DNA of 64,000 bases from NCBI GenBank assembly GCA_037013495.1, contig CM072804.1, positions 35,628,501-35,692,500 on the forward strand, given 5' to 3'. This document shows, piece by piece, positions 1 through 10,739 of this stretch. Made by a program: the position numbers and the translations under genes. The stretch's first letter is position 1. Each line of letters starts with the position of its first letter. The notes under the pieces were generated by a model. The model was not told the DNA's origin and searched no databases. It saw only the letters and a program-made list of their open reading frames with translations. The DNA is from Hippophae tibetana. Taxonomy: Eukaryota > Streptophyta > Magnoliopsida > Rosales > Elaeagnaceae.

Positions 1-396
1 AGACATTTTTGATGGACTTTCACTTATAAATTAGTATATATTTTGATGGCCCATTAAGCGTAGATAACAAGCATTTGTTAGATAAAGTAGATAAATTGAT
101 GAAGAGCCCATCAAACGGATATAAATAACGGTAATCACCACAAATAAAGTTCATTTTTACATTATTTCACAATGTATTTTAAATTGTGGGGATTTCACAA
201 TAAAAAATTGGTAAAGTTGTGAGAAGTAATCATGGTGCAAGGGAAGAATAAAAATGAATTTACACAACCATGTAAAAGATTTACATGTATATGTAACTAA
301 AATTTTAATATTACATGCATAAGTAAAACATTTACGCGGGAGTGTAATTAGGAAAATTTCAAAGAGAAAAATATAAGCAATATTCCGAAACATATA
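1..396. other. AT-rich DNA, no gene seen
   Basis: No coding stretch with protein-like composition is visible on either strand. Nothing in it repeats obviously. Confidence 0.5.
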
Positions 397-1357
397 GGTG
401 GCATTTGATTCACAGAATGGAATCGAAATCGGAATGAAAATGGAAACAATTTTGTTTGGTTTGACCACTGGAATCAAAGAATGAATCAGTATTATAGTGT
501 TTGGTTTACAGCTGGAATAAAATAAAAAATATTGTATCTTACCTTAATATCTCTATATTTAGTAAAGTTTAAATAATATCATTTAGTTATTATTTTTTCG
601 TTAGACAAAATACATTATTGAAATCATTATTTTTTTTAAATAATTATTACTTAAAAAGAAAATATATTATTAAAATTATTATTTTTCTAAATAGGGTTTA
701 GGGTTTTGGGATTTGAGATTTAGGGATTTAGGGATTTAGGGATTTGGGGTTTAGGATTATATTTGTGGGTTAAGGTTTATGGTTAAAATTATTATTTTTC
801 TAAATAGGGTTTAGAGTTTTAGGATTTAGAATTTGGGATTTAGAGTTTAAGATTTAAGGTTTTAGGATTTAGGATTTGGAGTTTAGGGTTTTGGGATTTG
901 GGGTTTAGAGTTTAGGGTTTAGGGTTATATTTATGAGTTAAGGTTTATGATTAAAATTATTATTTTTCTAAATATACTTTATGATTTTGGGTTATATTTG
1001 TGGGTTAAGGTTTACGGTTTTGAGATTTGGGATTTGGTGTTTAACGTTTAGGGTTTTAGGATTTAAGGATTTGGGTTTAGGATTTAAGATTTGGGAATTT
1101 AGGGTTTTGGGTTTTGGGATTTGAGATTTGGGTATATTTGGGATTTGAGTAAAATTAGAAAGAAAAAAATTGAGATGAGAATGGAATCATGATTCCTAAA
1201 AGAGGGAGAAGGAATCGTAAATAGGTATATCTGATTCTTTCTCCTTTAAGAATTGTAAGAATTGATTCTATTCCTGACTCATTTTTCAGCCCAATCAAAC
1301 ACACAAATAGAAGGAATTAATTCTGATTCCTTTCTATTCCCTCCAAACAAACACAAC
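397..1357. mobile_element. MITE-like element with inverted ends and a telomere-like core
   Basis: The left end (GGTGGCATTTGATTCACAG) resembles the reverse complement of the right end (GTTGTGTTTGTTTGGAGGG), and both run into GGAAT-rich sequence. A second, inner GTGTTTGGTTT-like motif lies near 498 and has an inverted partner near 1270-1312, so each end carries two related subterminal motifs. No transposase is encoded. The middle is degenerate TTTAGGG-type repeat. Ends of this GTTTGGTT...GGAAT kind are common in non-autonomous plant elements, but I cannot assign a superfamily. No convincing target-site duplication was found, so the outer limits are good to perhaps 10 bases. Confidence 0.5.
676..1140 (+). 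repeat. Degenerate interstitial telomere-like repeat
   Basis: About 460 bases are dominated by TTTAGGG, TTTAGGA, TTTGGGA and TTTGAGA units in one orientation. The plant telomere unit is TTTAGGG. The block TTAAAATTATTATTTTTCTAAATA recurs near 670, 784 and 951, so the array is itself built from larger duplicated segments of roughly 110-170 bases. It lies wholly between the inverted ends of the element at 397-1357. Confidence 0.7.
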
Positions 1358-1517
1358 AATAATAAAATATTAATAACTCAAGCTAGATTGTAAATATTGG
1401 TATAACTCGAATTTATTTTGTGATTTTACCCTAAATCAAATAGGGTACAAAAGAAGTAAAAGTCCAAGTTTAATATTGACTCGTAAAAAGTTTGTACATA
1501 GAGGTCCAACATCAAAA

Positions 1518-1597
1518 CTTTTGTTTGATACTATGTAAGAAGATTATTAGTAATCATCTTTTGTTTGATACTATGTAAGAAGATTATTAGTAATCAT
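1518..1597. repeat. Perfect 40-bp tandem duplication
   Basis: Two identical 40-base units (1518-1557 and 1558-1597), each starting CTTTTGTTTGATACTATG, stand head to tail. Confidence 0.9.
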
Positions 1598-4500
1598 TTC
1601 TATTTCAATTACGTTAATAGGTAGACTAATTATCTTCATGTTACATTTTGGGTCTTAAGGTTGCATTCATTAAATTTGTTCTTAATATGAATTTTGAAAA
1701 TCAATGCTACTTATCACTAATAAGAACTTTTAACAGAATCAACATTTTAAAATTTGTTTTTTGGTATAGATTTTAACACTAACAAGTTTTCAACAACTAG
1801 CATACAGCACGTGCTTTGTATGATTTTAACTATTTGTGAATATAGAATTTTAAGATAAATTGGATTAATTATGTTTTATGCCTACGACGTACGAAGAATT
1901 TGCAAAAATACCCAAAACGTTTACTTTGTTGTAATTATGGTTACAACATATGCGTAACGATAAAAACATGTCTAATTTTAGGTATAATTGTATCATTATC
2001 TCATACGTTGTGGACATAAAATATAATTGATCGAGATAAATTTGAAAATAAAATATCTCTAGCTATACTCATGTAAAGTTATTACTGCTTTCTTTGATTC
2101 ATCTTGGTTAAATAGGAAATGAATTTCTAAATCGAAATGAAACGGTTAATTTAATGTTTCTTATCGTTTTTTTCAAATGGTTTTTTTATTTATAGTTTAT
2201 AAACGTAAAATAAACATTTTAATGTGAAAATGCATGGAAATAGAGGAAATATTTTGAGGAAATGTTAAAAGAGAATATATTTTCCGTTAAATCTCTGTGG
2301 CTATGGTATTACAAATATCATAATTATAAAATAAAATATGTTTATATATATATATATACTAGTTAAAGAAAAGCACATAAATTATTATACTTTTTATCTT
2401 ATTTAATTCTACCACACTTGTGAAGATTAAGTATTTAAAGCTCAAAAGTACCTTATCATTAATTTATACTATCAATGTGTGAAGTTGTAGTTTTACTATT
2501 AAAAGATATAATAATCTTGTATAAAAGAAGCAAACAGGAAATTTTGGAATTAAATCGAAAGAAAGTGATACCAAGGATGTCTTTGCCAAAAATTTGTTAG
2601 AAAAATACTAAAAATATCACCTTTTAAATTTGCAAGTACAAAAATAGTATCCCTTTAAGTTCAACTCATATTTTTATCATTAAAAAAAATCGAACACATC
2701 ATTTTATATTAAATATTATTCAATTAGATGCTGTTTAATTTGACCTATAATTATTTAAATTCGTTTAATATTGAATGTCATCCACTTGAACTACGTTTTA
2801 TGTTATTGAGTGTTATTTTTGTTTTTATAAGTTTTAAAGGTTTTTTTTTTATAATTTTTCAACTTTTTTCAACTCCATCTTGATATTTTCAATAAACAAC
2901 CGAGAATCTCCACATCACTAAATACCATAAAACATGTTTTGTAAAATCAAAAAGTAACACAGTATATTACTAATCAACATAAAATTCCAACCTAAGTCGC
3001 AAGAAAGTAAAATAAAATCAAAACAACTCCCTTGCAGGTTTGAAGAGCTATTTTCCTTCATTCTTGCAGGAATATTTGTATGAATACATATATTTAAATA
3101 GTGCTTGATGCTCAATGAACAATAGGTGGACTTCAAAATAAGGCACCCTTTTTTTTTTAGGGAATACTTTTCTTGCAGGATTTTCCTCCTCTTTTATGGG
3201 ATGTTATTACAATTAATTATTAATTAAAAAGTAAACATTTTATTTTACACATTTTAAATATTAGAGATGGATTCACCACTTTACTCTATCTCTTGTAGTA
3301 GTTCACATTTTATAGAAATGACAGTTATGATCCAAAAATCTCCAGCAGCTTCTCGTCCTAACAATTAAACAATCATTTGGGCATTCACCTTTACATTTAT
3401 GGATGTATTTTTTTATTTTTTGTTAGAGTAATTGTCTTAGTCTCTTAAAGGTTAATATTCCCAAATCAGTAAAATGATCATAATTTGTAGTATTATCTAA
3501 AGTGAGGGTAACTATGTATTTTCCTTTCACATAGCAAACTTGCTCATTTATAGTAGAAAAAATAGATAGATATGACAATCACTTTTGTTCCCAAAAAAGA
3601 AAAGTGTTTACAATAATATGTGAAAGTAGGTATTGGAAAAAGAAAAGAAAAGAAGGTATGAAGTCCAATTGGCATGTTTATGAATTATGATATACAGTGG
3701 CAAAGCCACGTTGGGGCTAGGCTGAGCTTTATTTCGGTCAATATTTTGTCAAAAATTTATTAGCATATAAATTATCTTATTTTCTTTATTTTTAACAAAA
3801 TTTAAAGGTGATTTATTAAAAAAATTAGATTTGAAGTCATTTTAGTTTAACAAATTGGATATATTAGTAACTTAAATTAGTACGTTTTAATCATATTACT
3901 TTTATATTTGTGGATACTTTAGTCATTTTAGACAATTTTTAATGATTTTAATTTACTTTTTTTTTAACTTTTTGAAACAAAAATCTTCAAAGATCTACTT
4001 TCATTTTAATTCGACTTGAGTTTTAGCAACAAAAAAATATCTTAAAAAAATTTGACAACAAATTACTAGAACGTACAAAATGCAATAGTAATGTAACTAA
4101 AATGTACTTATTTTAAGTAATGTAACTAATGTATTAAAATTATGAAAGTAAAATATCTAAGTGTCATGCTACCCATTCATTACTTAGGAAACAACTAAAA
4201 CTAATTTTTTGTAATGTTTGAGGATTAAGAAGTGATTATTCTCCTTTTACAACAAAACTAATCTTTTAATATATAATGATTTGACGTATTTTTATTTTAT
4301 TAATTTAATTATTCTTGTATTTTTCATTTGAATGAATGAAATATAAATTTCTTTTTAAAAAAAAACTTATCTACTCGTAAATATGACTTGAACACTAAAA
4401 CTTTAACATGTTTAAATGAGTTTTATGTTGTTAAATTACAGCTTGTTATCTCTAATTTGTGGATTTTATAAGAGGGTATCTTGTCATATTTGATCTTTAA

Positions 4501-5449
4501 AATCATATATACTTAGAAATAATTTCTTAGTTTTTTTCAAATAAATTCTAAAATATTCAAATTTTTAAGTTTTTATAAAATTTTGGGTATATGGGAATTT
4601 AAATCAAGATATTGCTCAATAAAATGCCAAGTCTTTACTAACTGTATTAAAAGACAACTAACTTCCAATTTGTTATTGAAGATCAAATATTTATGTCATT
4701 GTTAAAATATATCGTTAATAGTTACAAGAGGAAATTAACAATATAACACGAGTTTTGCGTTTATACAGATGTGTAAATAATTTGAGAAGTTTTCATTGCA
4801 AAATAAGCCTGACTTGTATTATATTATAACTTTTTGCAAAACTCGTTACTATATTAAGTGATTACCATAGTTATAAAGTAGCTTAAAACACCCAGACATG
4901 AGAAAACTTGTGTTCTCCTAAAACGTTTTCAGAAAAATAACCCAAATAATACTTATAAAACTTAAAACAAAAATAACACTATTATAACATTAAACGAGAC
5001 TTAACTGACCTGAATTTAACATAAATATGTTTAACTAATCGGAGTTCAACTTGAGCATCATCCAACTAAAATATTTGAGTTGGATACAAGGGATGTTTTT
5101 TTTTATGTTTACAAGTTTTAAATGGTGTTATAAATATTTTCTCAACTTTTGTTTTCCTACTGTTTATGTTTAATTCATCATCCTTTCGTAACTCAAATTT
5201 CATTTCAATCAACCATGCAGAAAAGGCAAGAAACCCTCAGGATTTTGGTAAGAAACACCTGCCTTTATAAAACATGTATCCATTATGATATTTTATTGAA
5301 ATTTGTGTTAAATTTGATATTTTTCTGTTGTAGGGGATTCTTGAGTGGTATACTGTGAACAAAAGAAGGTGGTAGACATCTTTATGTCAAGCTAGTTTTG
5401 GATTTAGTTAGTACGGTGGAGAAAAATTCTGTTCGTATAATGATACACA
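1598..5449. other. AT-rich intergenic DNA, no gene recognised
   Basis: Short open frames occur on both strands, but none has recognisable motifs. The stretch near 2640-2890 and that near 4900-5140 share loosely similar text (for example ACAAGTTTTAAA followed by TTTTCTCAACTTTT), which suggests two copies of an old repeat. Near 3690 the words GTGGCAAAGCCACG and GGGGCTAGGCTGAGC resemble ends of common plant transposon remnants, but no full element can be drawn. Confidence 0.4.
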
Positions 5450-7240
5450 TCAGTAAATATTGTAATTCATCTTACTCTTTGTAGAAATCAGTTTGACAAT
5501 TTGTGAGTAGTCGATTAACTTGCAGTGTGTTCTCAGAAGTAGCAAAATACTGGGGGAGAGAGAGAGAGACTGTGTAGTTACTGTCTTATCAGCTGTAAGA
5601 GGAGAGGATGAAACTGTTTCATTGTAAGCATATGTTGCTTTCCTGAAGTACTCATTTACCACCTTCTTGTGAAATGAAGTTACCATGATTTTTTTTCCAA
5701 GTGATAATAACACACAATGACATGCTTGATTTCCAAATAGAATTGTTATTATTGTCTTAATGATGTTCTTTCTATCTGAAACAATGACAATGTCATTTTT
5801 CTCCTCATTGTTGCTCTTCAGTCTTTATAGGAACCAAGTCCATAATTTATTTGTTTTCGAGTCTACAATTCCAAAGGTTATTGGATATATATGTGAAGGT
5901 ATAAAGTTTTCATAATACATTTAGTTATATTGAATACAATGTACACTGGTAGACTACTTATGTAGTGGTGTACATTATATATGTAAAGGTGTACACTGAT
6001 ATGTACATGTGTGCATTTATGTGCGTACATATTTGTTAAAGTCACGCAGCGTTCATAATTATAAAGTGTCATTTAATAAATTAAAAAATGTTATATATAC
6101 ATTTTGTGATATAAAGTATAAGTGTACATAGGTATGTATTTTTGGTTTCAGAATTCAATAAGCATGTCATTTATTAGTTGAAGATTTTTTTAAGTTACAG
6201 TTATATCTATTCGTTCCCATCTTTTGTTACTAAAGCTTGTAGTACGTCTCCACATTTTTCTTTGAGAATTGTTCTATCTATTACAATGATTGGTCTCATG
6301 TGTTCCATGAATCTTGCTAAGCAAGCACCAATTGTCATGAATGCATATTTGAACTTGTATGTTTTCTTTGAATTTCTGTTATTGTTCCTGGGTTTATTGT
6401 TTGCAACATGTAGAAGTATGCTAGTAATTAATTATATGAGGCTCCTAGTCTCCACGTACAGTTTGCAATGCTTTTCTTCTTGTCACTTTTGCCGTTTAGT
6501 AAGAAATGTTGACGTCCAGCTTACTCTTATTCATATTCATTATATCCTTTGGAAAGAATCTTGCTTTTGTTTCTTCATATTAACTCTATATTTCTTCGGC
6601 TATTGCCTTGTAGGTTGCATGTCTTGTATGCAAACTTTACATGCATTTGAACATTTGTATCCTGAGTTGTATGTTGTAATTTTGAATTGTCCCATTTCTC
6701 TCATGTTGGTTGCTATCAATTTTCAGTTGCATACTTCGTCTGTACAAATTAGCTTTATAATTGTGTTTGAATTTGTGGTCTTGTAGTTAAATTGTTCAAT
6801 GACTTCCATTCTGGAGACCTTTATTTTCTGCTCCTTGTTTTTGAATACCTGTCCTACATGGAATTCAATTGTTGGTTGTTCTGTTTCCAGTGAGAAGCTT
6901 TCTTGACTGATGTCTTCTAATTAATAGTCGGATGCATTTGGTATCGATGAATTTGGTGGCCCTGATGTGATGTTTAATTCTATTTCTTTCGAACAAATTT
7001 ATTGTTGTAACATCTTCTTTTCTGTTATGTACGCCATAGTTAATTGGTTATTAGCTTTTGTCTTTTGCTTGTTCAATTAAGAATTCTACGTCTGTACTAT
7101 CTTGCACTGTTAAAGGTTATTTTTTTCCCAGTCCTGCAACCTTTATTTTGATATCAATGTCTGTAATTTTTTGAGTTGCCATTTGGATTTGCTTCTTCAA
7201 ATCTTGAAATGTTATGTATGCACATTCCTTTTGGTTTGCC
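5450..7240 (-). pseudogene. Decayed Mutator-like (MULE) transposase
   Basis: Read on the minus strand, this stretch gives a broken but recognisable MULE transposase. In order it shows an N-terminal FHVGQVFKNKEQ-like motif (about 6845-6880), the CTDEVCNWKLIATN motif of the DNA-binding half (about 6690-6740), then RPIIVIDRTILKEKCGDVL and KDGNE of the catalytic core (about 6205-6290). After an insertion come PITFGIVDS and WTWFL (about 5830-5880), VIVSDRKNII with the second catalytic Asp (about 5755-5790), and HKKVVNEYFRKATYAYNET (about 5595-5670). Several in-frame stops are single-transition changes such as CAG to TAG. The end carrying the third acid and zinc knuckle is missing or unreadable. 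The 202-codon open frame on the plus strand at 6178-6786 is the antisense shadow of this pseudogene. Terminal inverted repeats were not found. Confidence 0.75.
5882..6205. repeat. GTACA-rich insertion inside the MULE transposase
   Basis: About 320 bases rich in GTACA and TGTACA words split the conserved transposase motif DGNEQIYP-(I/T)-FGIVDS between DGNE(Q)I and PITFGIVDS. It lacks convincing GT-AG borders in the coding direction, so insertion is more likely than an intron. Confidence 0.55.
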
Positions 7241-7486
7241 TCCCATATATTGATCAACTCCATCCTTTTTCTGTTGATTAATTGCTATGCATTAGCAAGA
7301 TTGATAGCTTTTGTGTTCCTATCTTTCAAAATATATGAATGTTATATATATGCTGTTTTGAAATATATATGTATATATTTTCCATTTTTACAAGAATATG
7401 GTACATTACATTTTTAAATTTGTACAATATATTAATACATGTATTTGTAAGTTATATTTAGTTCAACTTCTTTAGTTACGTACGCA

Positions 7487-7610
7487 TGTACATAGATAAT
7501 GTACAACATCACATGTGTATTTATAATATGTACATAGACAATGTACAATTAAACATATGTATTTATAATATGTACATTTGTACATAGACTATGTACATAT
7601 TTATAGTTTT
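7487..7610. repeat. 42-bp minisatellite built on TGTACAT
   Basis: Three units spaced 42 bases apart begin TGTACATAGA or TGTACATTTG at 7487, 7529 and 7571. The third is disturbed. Confidence 0.75.
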
Positions 7611-8940
7611 TGATTATTTATGTATATAAAAGCTATTTTATATGCATATAAAGGTACGGTATGAAAATGCAATTGTAAGTACAGTGTACAAAATTGTATT
7701 AATGTATGACAGTTCAATTTTTTGTGTTGTAGTGAAGGAAGTGTGTTAGAGATGTGAATGCATAAGGATTAGTGCTAGGTGTTAAGCGTGAAATGATGTT
7801 GTTAGTGAATACTCAAGTATTGGTGCTTGGTGTTGTAAGTGTTGGGAAATTGTTTGTATATGTATTCAACTAGTGCTAGGTGTTGAAGTTTTTTAATGTA
7901 GCTAGTAAGGAGGGCATGTTACTTAAGAGCACATGTCTTTTAGTTTTAAGTACAAAATTCAGTACCACAAACATACATGACTATGAAAACTTTCTGTTTT
8001 GTATTTCATTCTTAGGTCGATCCTTATAATTGCAGTAGTAGTAATAACAAATTATCAGTACAATAGATGCTTCATATATCATTAATGGTAAAAAATTATA
8101 TCAGTTAGAGTAGGAGATCAAGATATCAGTGTCGTTTATGAACAAATGCAAGATTAATTTAACAAAGATCATTTTAAGTAGACATTTGGAGATACTAATT
8201 TGCTTCCATCTTAGATGTAAATTGAGAATAATTATCTTGCCATTGTCTGTCATTGCTCTGTAAAAGTTGTGTTTGTTGCGATCATTTTGAGGTTGGAAGG
8301 ATGTATGTCTCTAAGGTATGTTTCATTCATCTTTAAACTAATAAAACAATGTTTACGAATTGTAGATGTTAGTATATTGTAGTTTTTGAATGTGAATTTA
8401 AATGTAGTTTTTTGTGAGGTTAGGTTTAGATTTTTTTTACCTTAGTGTTTTCGGTGCATTCTTAACTGTTAATTGCTCTAGCTGGTTTTCCCTTTGCTGG
8501 AGAAGAAGGGTGAGAGTGAGTGTGGATTGGGGGTACCGAGACTGGTTTGATTGAGATTTGGAATGCTTTTGTTTGGTTCTTTAGTTTTGGGAAGGGAGGG
8601 GTATTTTCGCCTTTTATCTATTTTTTTATATTGGGCCCTGGCCAAATGTACCCTACTACCAATGTACCCAACATTTTTCCCATACTGAACAACTATCTCT
8701 GATTATTTTCCCTATGTTTTGTTGCAAAATGGTTGTTACACACTTGGTATTATTAGTAGGAGGTCTCAATGGCTTTAGATTCTCCTATGCTCAAATTATA
8801 CTTTTTTGTAAGAACAATAAAAATAAGAAGAAAAAAAATTCTTACAATAAATTAGTAAAGCAATCAGGATACATATATAGTAAGGAGATTTGAAATTTAC
8901 CTGACTCAATCAAAATAACAAATTTAATCCAAATAAAAAT
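7611..8940. other. Intergenic DNA, no gene recognised
   Basis: The phrase AGTGCTAGGTGTT recurs loosely three times between 7770 and 7890. A 60-codon open frame at 8520-8702 has no recognisable motif. Confidence 0.4.
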
Positions 8941-9102
8941 CAACCCATCTCAATTTGTTAGATTTCATTTTTTTTAGTGGGTTAGATTGGTTATAAAAAT
9001 TACAAAACAGACTCAAAACCAAACAACCCATCCCATATTGTTCGGTTTTACTTTTTAGTGGGTCAGATTGGTTTTAAAAATTACAAAACAGATTAAAAGA
9101 TC
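8941..9102. repeat. 81-bp tandem duplication
   Basis: Two diverged units of about 81 bases each contain TAGTGGGTTAGATTGG or TAGTGGGTCAGATTGG, followed by AAATTACAAAACAGA. Confidence 0.8.
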
Positions 9103-10016
9103 GATTCTTGTAGGATTCTTTGGAGCAAGACCTCCAGATTCTGCACTACTACACCTAGCATCCAAGTTCGTAAGTTCGTAAGCCCTATAACAACTTCTAA
9201 ATATCAAACAGAACATTAAGGCAGATAAATACATTTATCAGCAAAACAATTCATCTGCCAAGCAATCCATCCTCCAAAGCCACCCAAAAATGAATCTCTA
9301 AACACCGTAACAGTGTCCACAGATGCAGATAAATTCAAAGAGCAGAAGAAAGGTTTATTTCAGATCAACATGAACCCCAGTGCAAAATTCACAATTCTTC
9401 CATACCTGCGTTTCTCGCAAATTACATCTGACATGTGTACGGAAACAAAGACTAACAATAACGAAAGGGAAAAATGAAGAATACACAGATATACAGTAAC
9501 ACTACCTATAAAGCACCATTTTATTTCATATCAAAGTAAAGATAACGTGCACCTACTGGAATACAAACCGCACATATTTGAATTCAATCACAATCATTAT
9601 AAACGAAGACATCTAAAAAACACGTACATCAAGCTCCAAAGCTAAGCGACTGCACCCAACATCTTTTTTACCTACCCAACACATACCACTACGACTATAG
9701 AAACATACTTACATACAAAACAAACCTAATCTTTTCTATTCTTCTTCCTGCATATTTGCTGTCAGAAATTTAAAGGGAACAAACTACCGGCAAAGGAAAG
9801 TAGAAAGAAAATGGAAACTTTTGTCGCACTCAATTAGTCTTCCTCTTGAAAAAATAAAGGAATAAATCGAGATATTGCGAACAGTTGTAGCTAACGATTC
9901 TGAAGAACCCATCAAACTCCTGCATATCCACCCTTCCGATCATTGACGATTCGTAAAGCATGGCTGACTTAACAGTAACTTGTTCTTTTCAACCAACTTT
10001 AATTCCGAGACATAGA
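9103..10016 (-). other. Probable 3' UTR and downstream flank of the PNRC-like gene
   Basis: No coding stretch is seen. It follows the stop codon of the minus-strand gene at 10017-10595. TTTATT (AATAAA on the minus strand) occurs near 9353 and 9520 and could serve as a poly(A) signal, but the true end cannot be fixed from sequence alone. Confidence 0.35.
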
Positions 10017-10595
10017 TCACGCCAAATCGAGACCTAACAACCGTCTCAAATCGTTGGTCGCAGCACCATTCTTGGCCAGAAATACTGGTAACGGTAGAGA
10101 GCTCGGAGGAGGTGATGAGTAAAAAGTCCCGGATCCAGCATATACTCCATCAACAACTTTAAAATCCAAAACCCCAATATGCTTCTTCACGATCTCAGGG
10201 TCTGGCCCCAACCGATCTGTCGAACCAAGCGTCAGCTCCAGATCCTCATCACCCTTAGATTTCGGTTTCCCAACCGAAACAGCTCGTTCCTTCTGAGGAG
10301 GGGACGAGCTAAATACCTCACCACGCTTCAGGATCTTGACCTTACCCATCACCAGAGATTTCGCCGGATATTTGGAAACAGCGGCGATATCTTCAGATCG
10401 ACTACGATCTCTCCTCTGAGTGACCGGGCTCCTCTTGCGCCGACGAGGATAAGAATTATCCGCGTTAGGGATCGGGCTAGGGTTACAAAAGGTAGGACTT
10501 CTGCGTGATCTTAGAGGAGGGGCTAGGGTTAGGGGTTCGCGTTGAAATCTGCTGCCTCGTAGGCAGTCCTGGGAAGGAAGAATCTCTGTGCCCAT
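10017..10595 (-). CDS. PNRC-like proline-rich protein, 192 residues
   Basis: This is an intact single-exon frame of 192 codons. The protein opens with MGTEILPSQDCL, has a basic stretch RRRKRS at residues 51-56, LVMGKVKILKRGE at 81-93, TDRLGPDP at 126-133, then YAGSGTFYSSPPPSSLPLPVF at about 152-172 and LRRLLGLDL near the C-terminus (183-191). The SSPPPSSLPLP motif followed by a short leucine-rich tail matches, as I recall, plant proteins annotated as proline-rich nuclear receptor coactivator (PNRC) homologues. In animals PNRC2 bridges decapping factor DCP1 and UPF1; a similar mRNA-decay role in plants is inference. The region between the motifs looks disordered. The start is supported by the conserved MGTE-x-LPSQDCL opening and a TATA box at a fitting distance. 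There is more GC here than in the flanks, as expected for real coding DNA. Confidence 0.8.
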   Translation of the reverse strand: MGTEILPSQDCLRGSRFQREPLTLAPPLRSRRSPTFCNPSPIPNADNSYPRRRKRSPVTQRRDRSRSEDIAAVSKYPAKSLVMGKVKILKRGEVFSSSPPQKERAVSVGKPKSKGDEDLELTLGSTDRLGPDPEIVKKHIGVLDFKVVDGVYAGSGTFYSSPPPSSLPLPVFLAKNGAATNDLRRLLGLDLA

Positions 10596-10722
10596 TTTTT
10601 CCTATTGGCGAAGAAATATTAAGAAACAGCAAATAAAAAGAGATAAAATCGATGGAAATTTTGTCTTACGAATGCTTCGGTAAAAATAATTCGGGGAGCA
10701 TGGAAGGAATAAACGTAGTTGT

Positions 10723-10730
10723 TATTTATA
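10723..10730 (-). promoter_or_regulatory. TATA box of the PNRC-like gene
   Basis: The minus strand reads CTATAAATAAC here, about 130 bases upstream of the ATG. That would place transcription start near 10695 and give a 5' leader of about 100 bases. Confidence 0.65.
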
Positions 10731-10739
10731 GAGGAAGTT

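Noticed and set aside
2918..3136. 72-codon minus-strand frame
   Set aside because: No motif and no codon or composition shift from the flanks. Chance openness in AT-rich DNA is likely.
5149..5358. Possible two-exon gene using GTAAGA at about 5250 and TTGTAG at about 5333
   Set aside because: The joined reading is short and matches nothing I recognise. Splice-like words are frequent in such sequence.
6178..6786. 202-codon plus-strand open frame with hydrophobic stretches, at first sight a membrane protein
   Set aside because: The opposite strand reads as MULE transposase motifs across the same bases, so this frame is a shadow.
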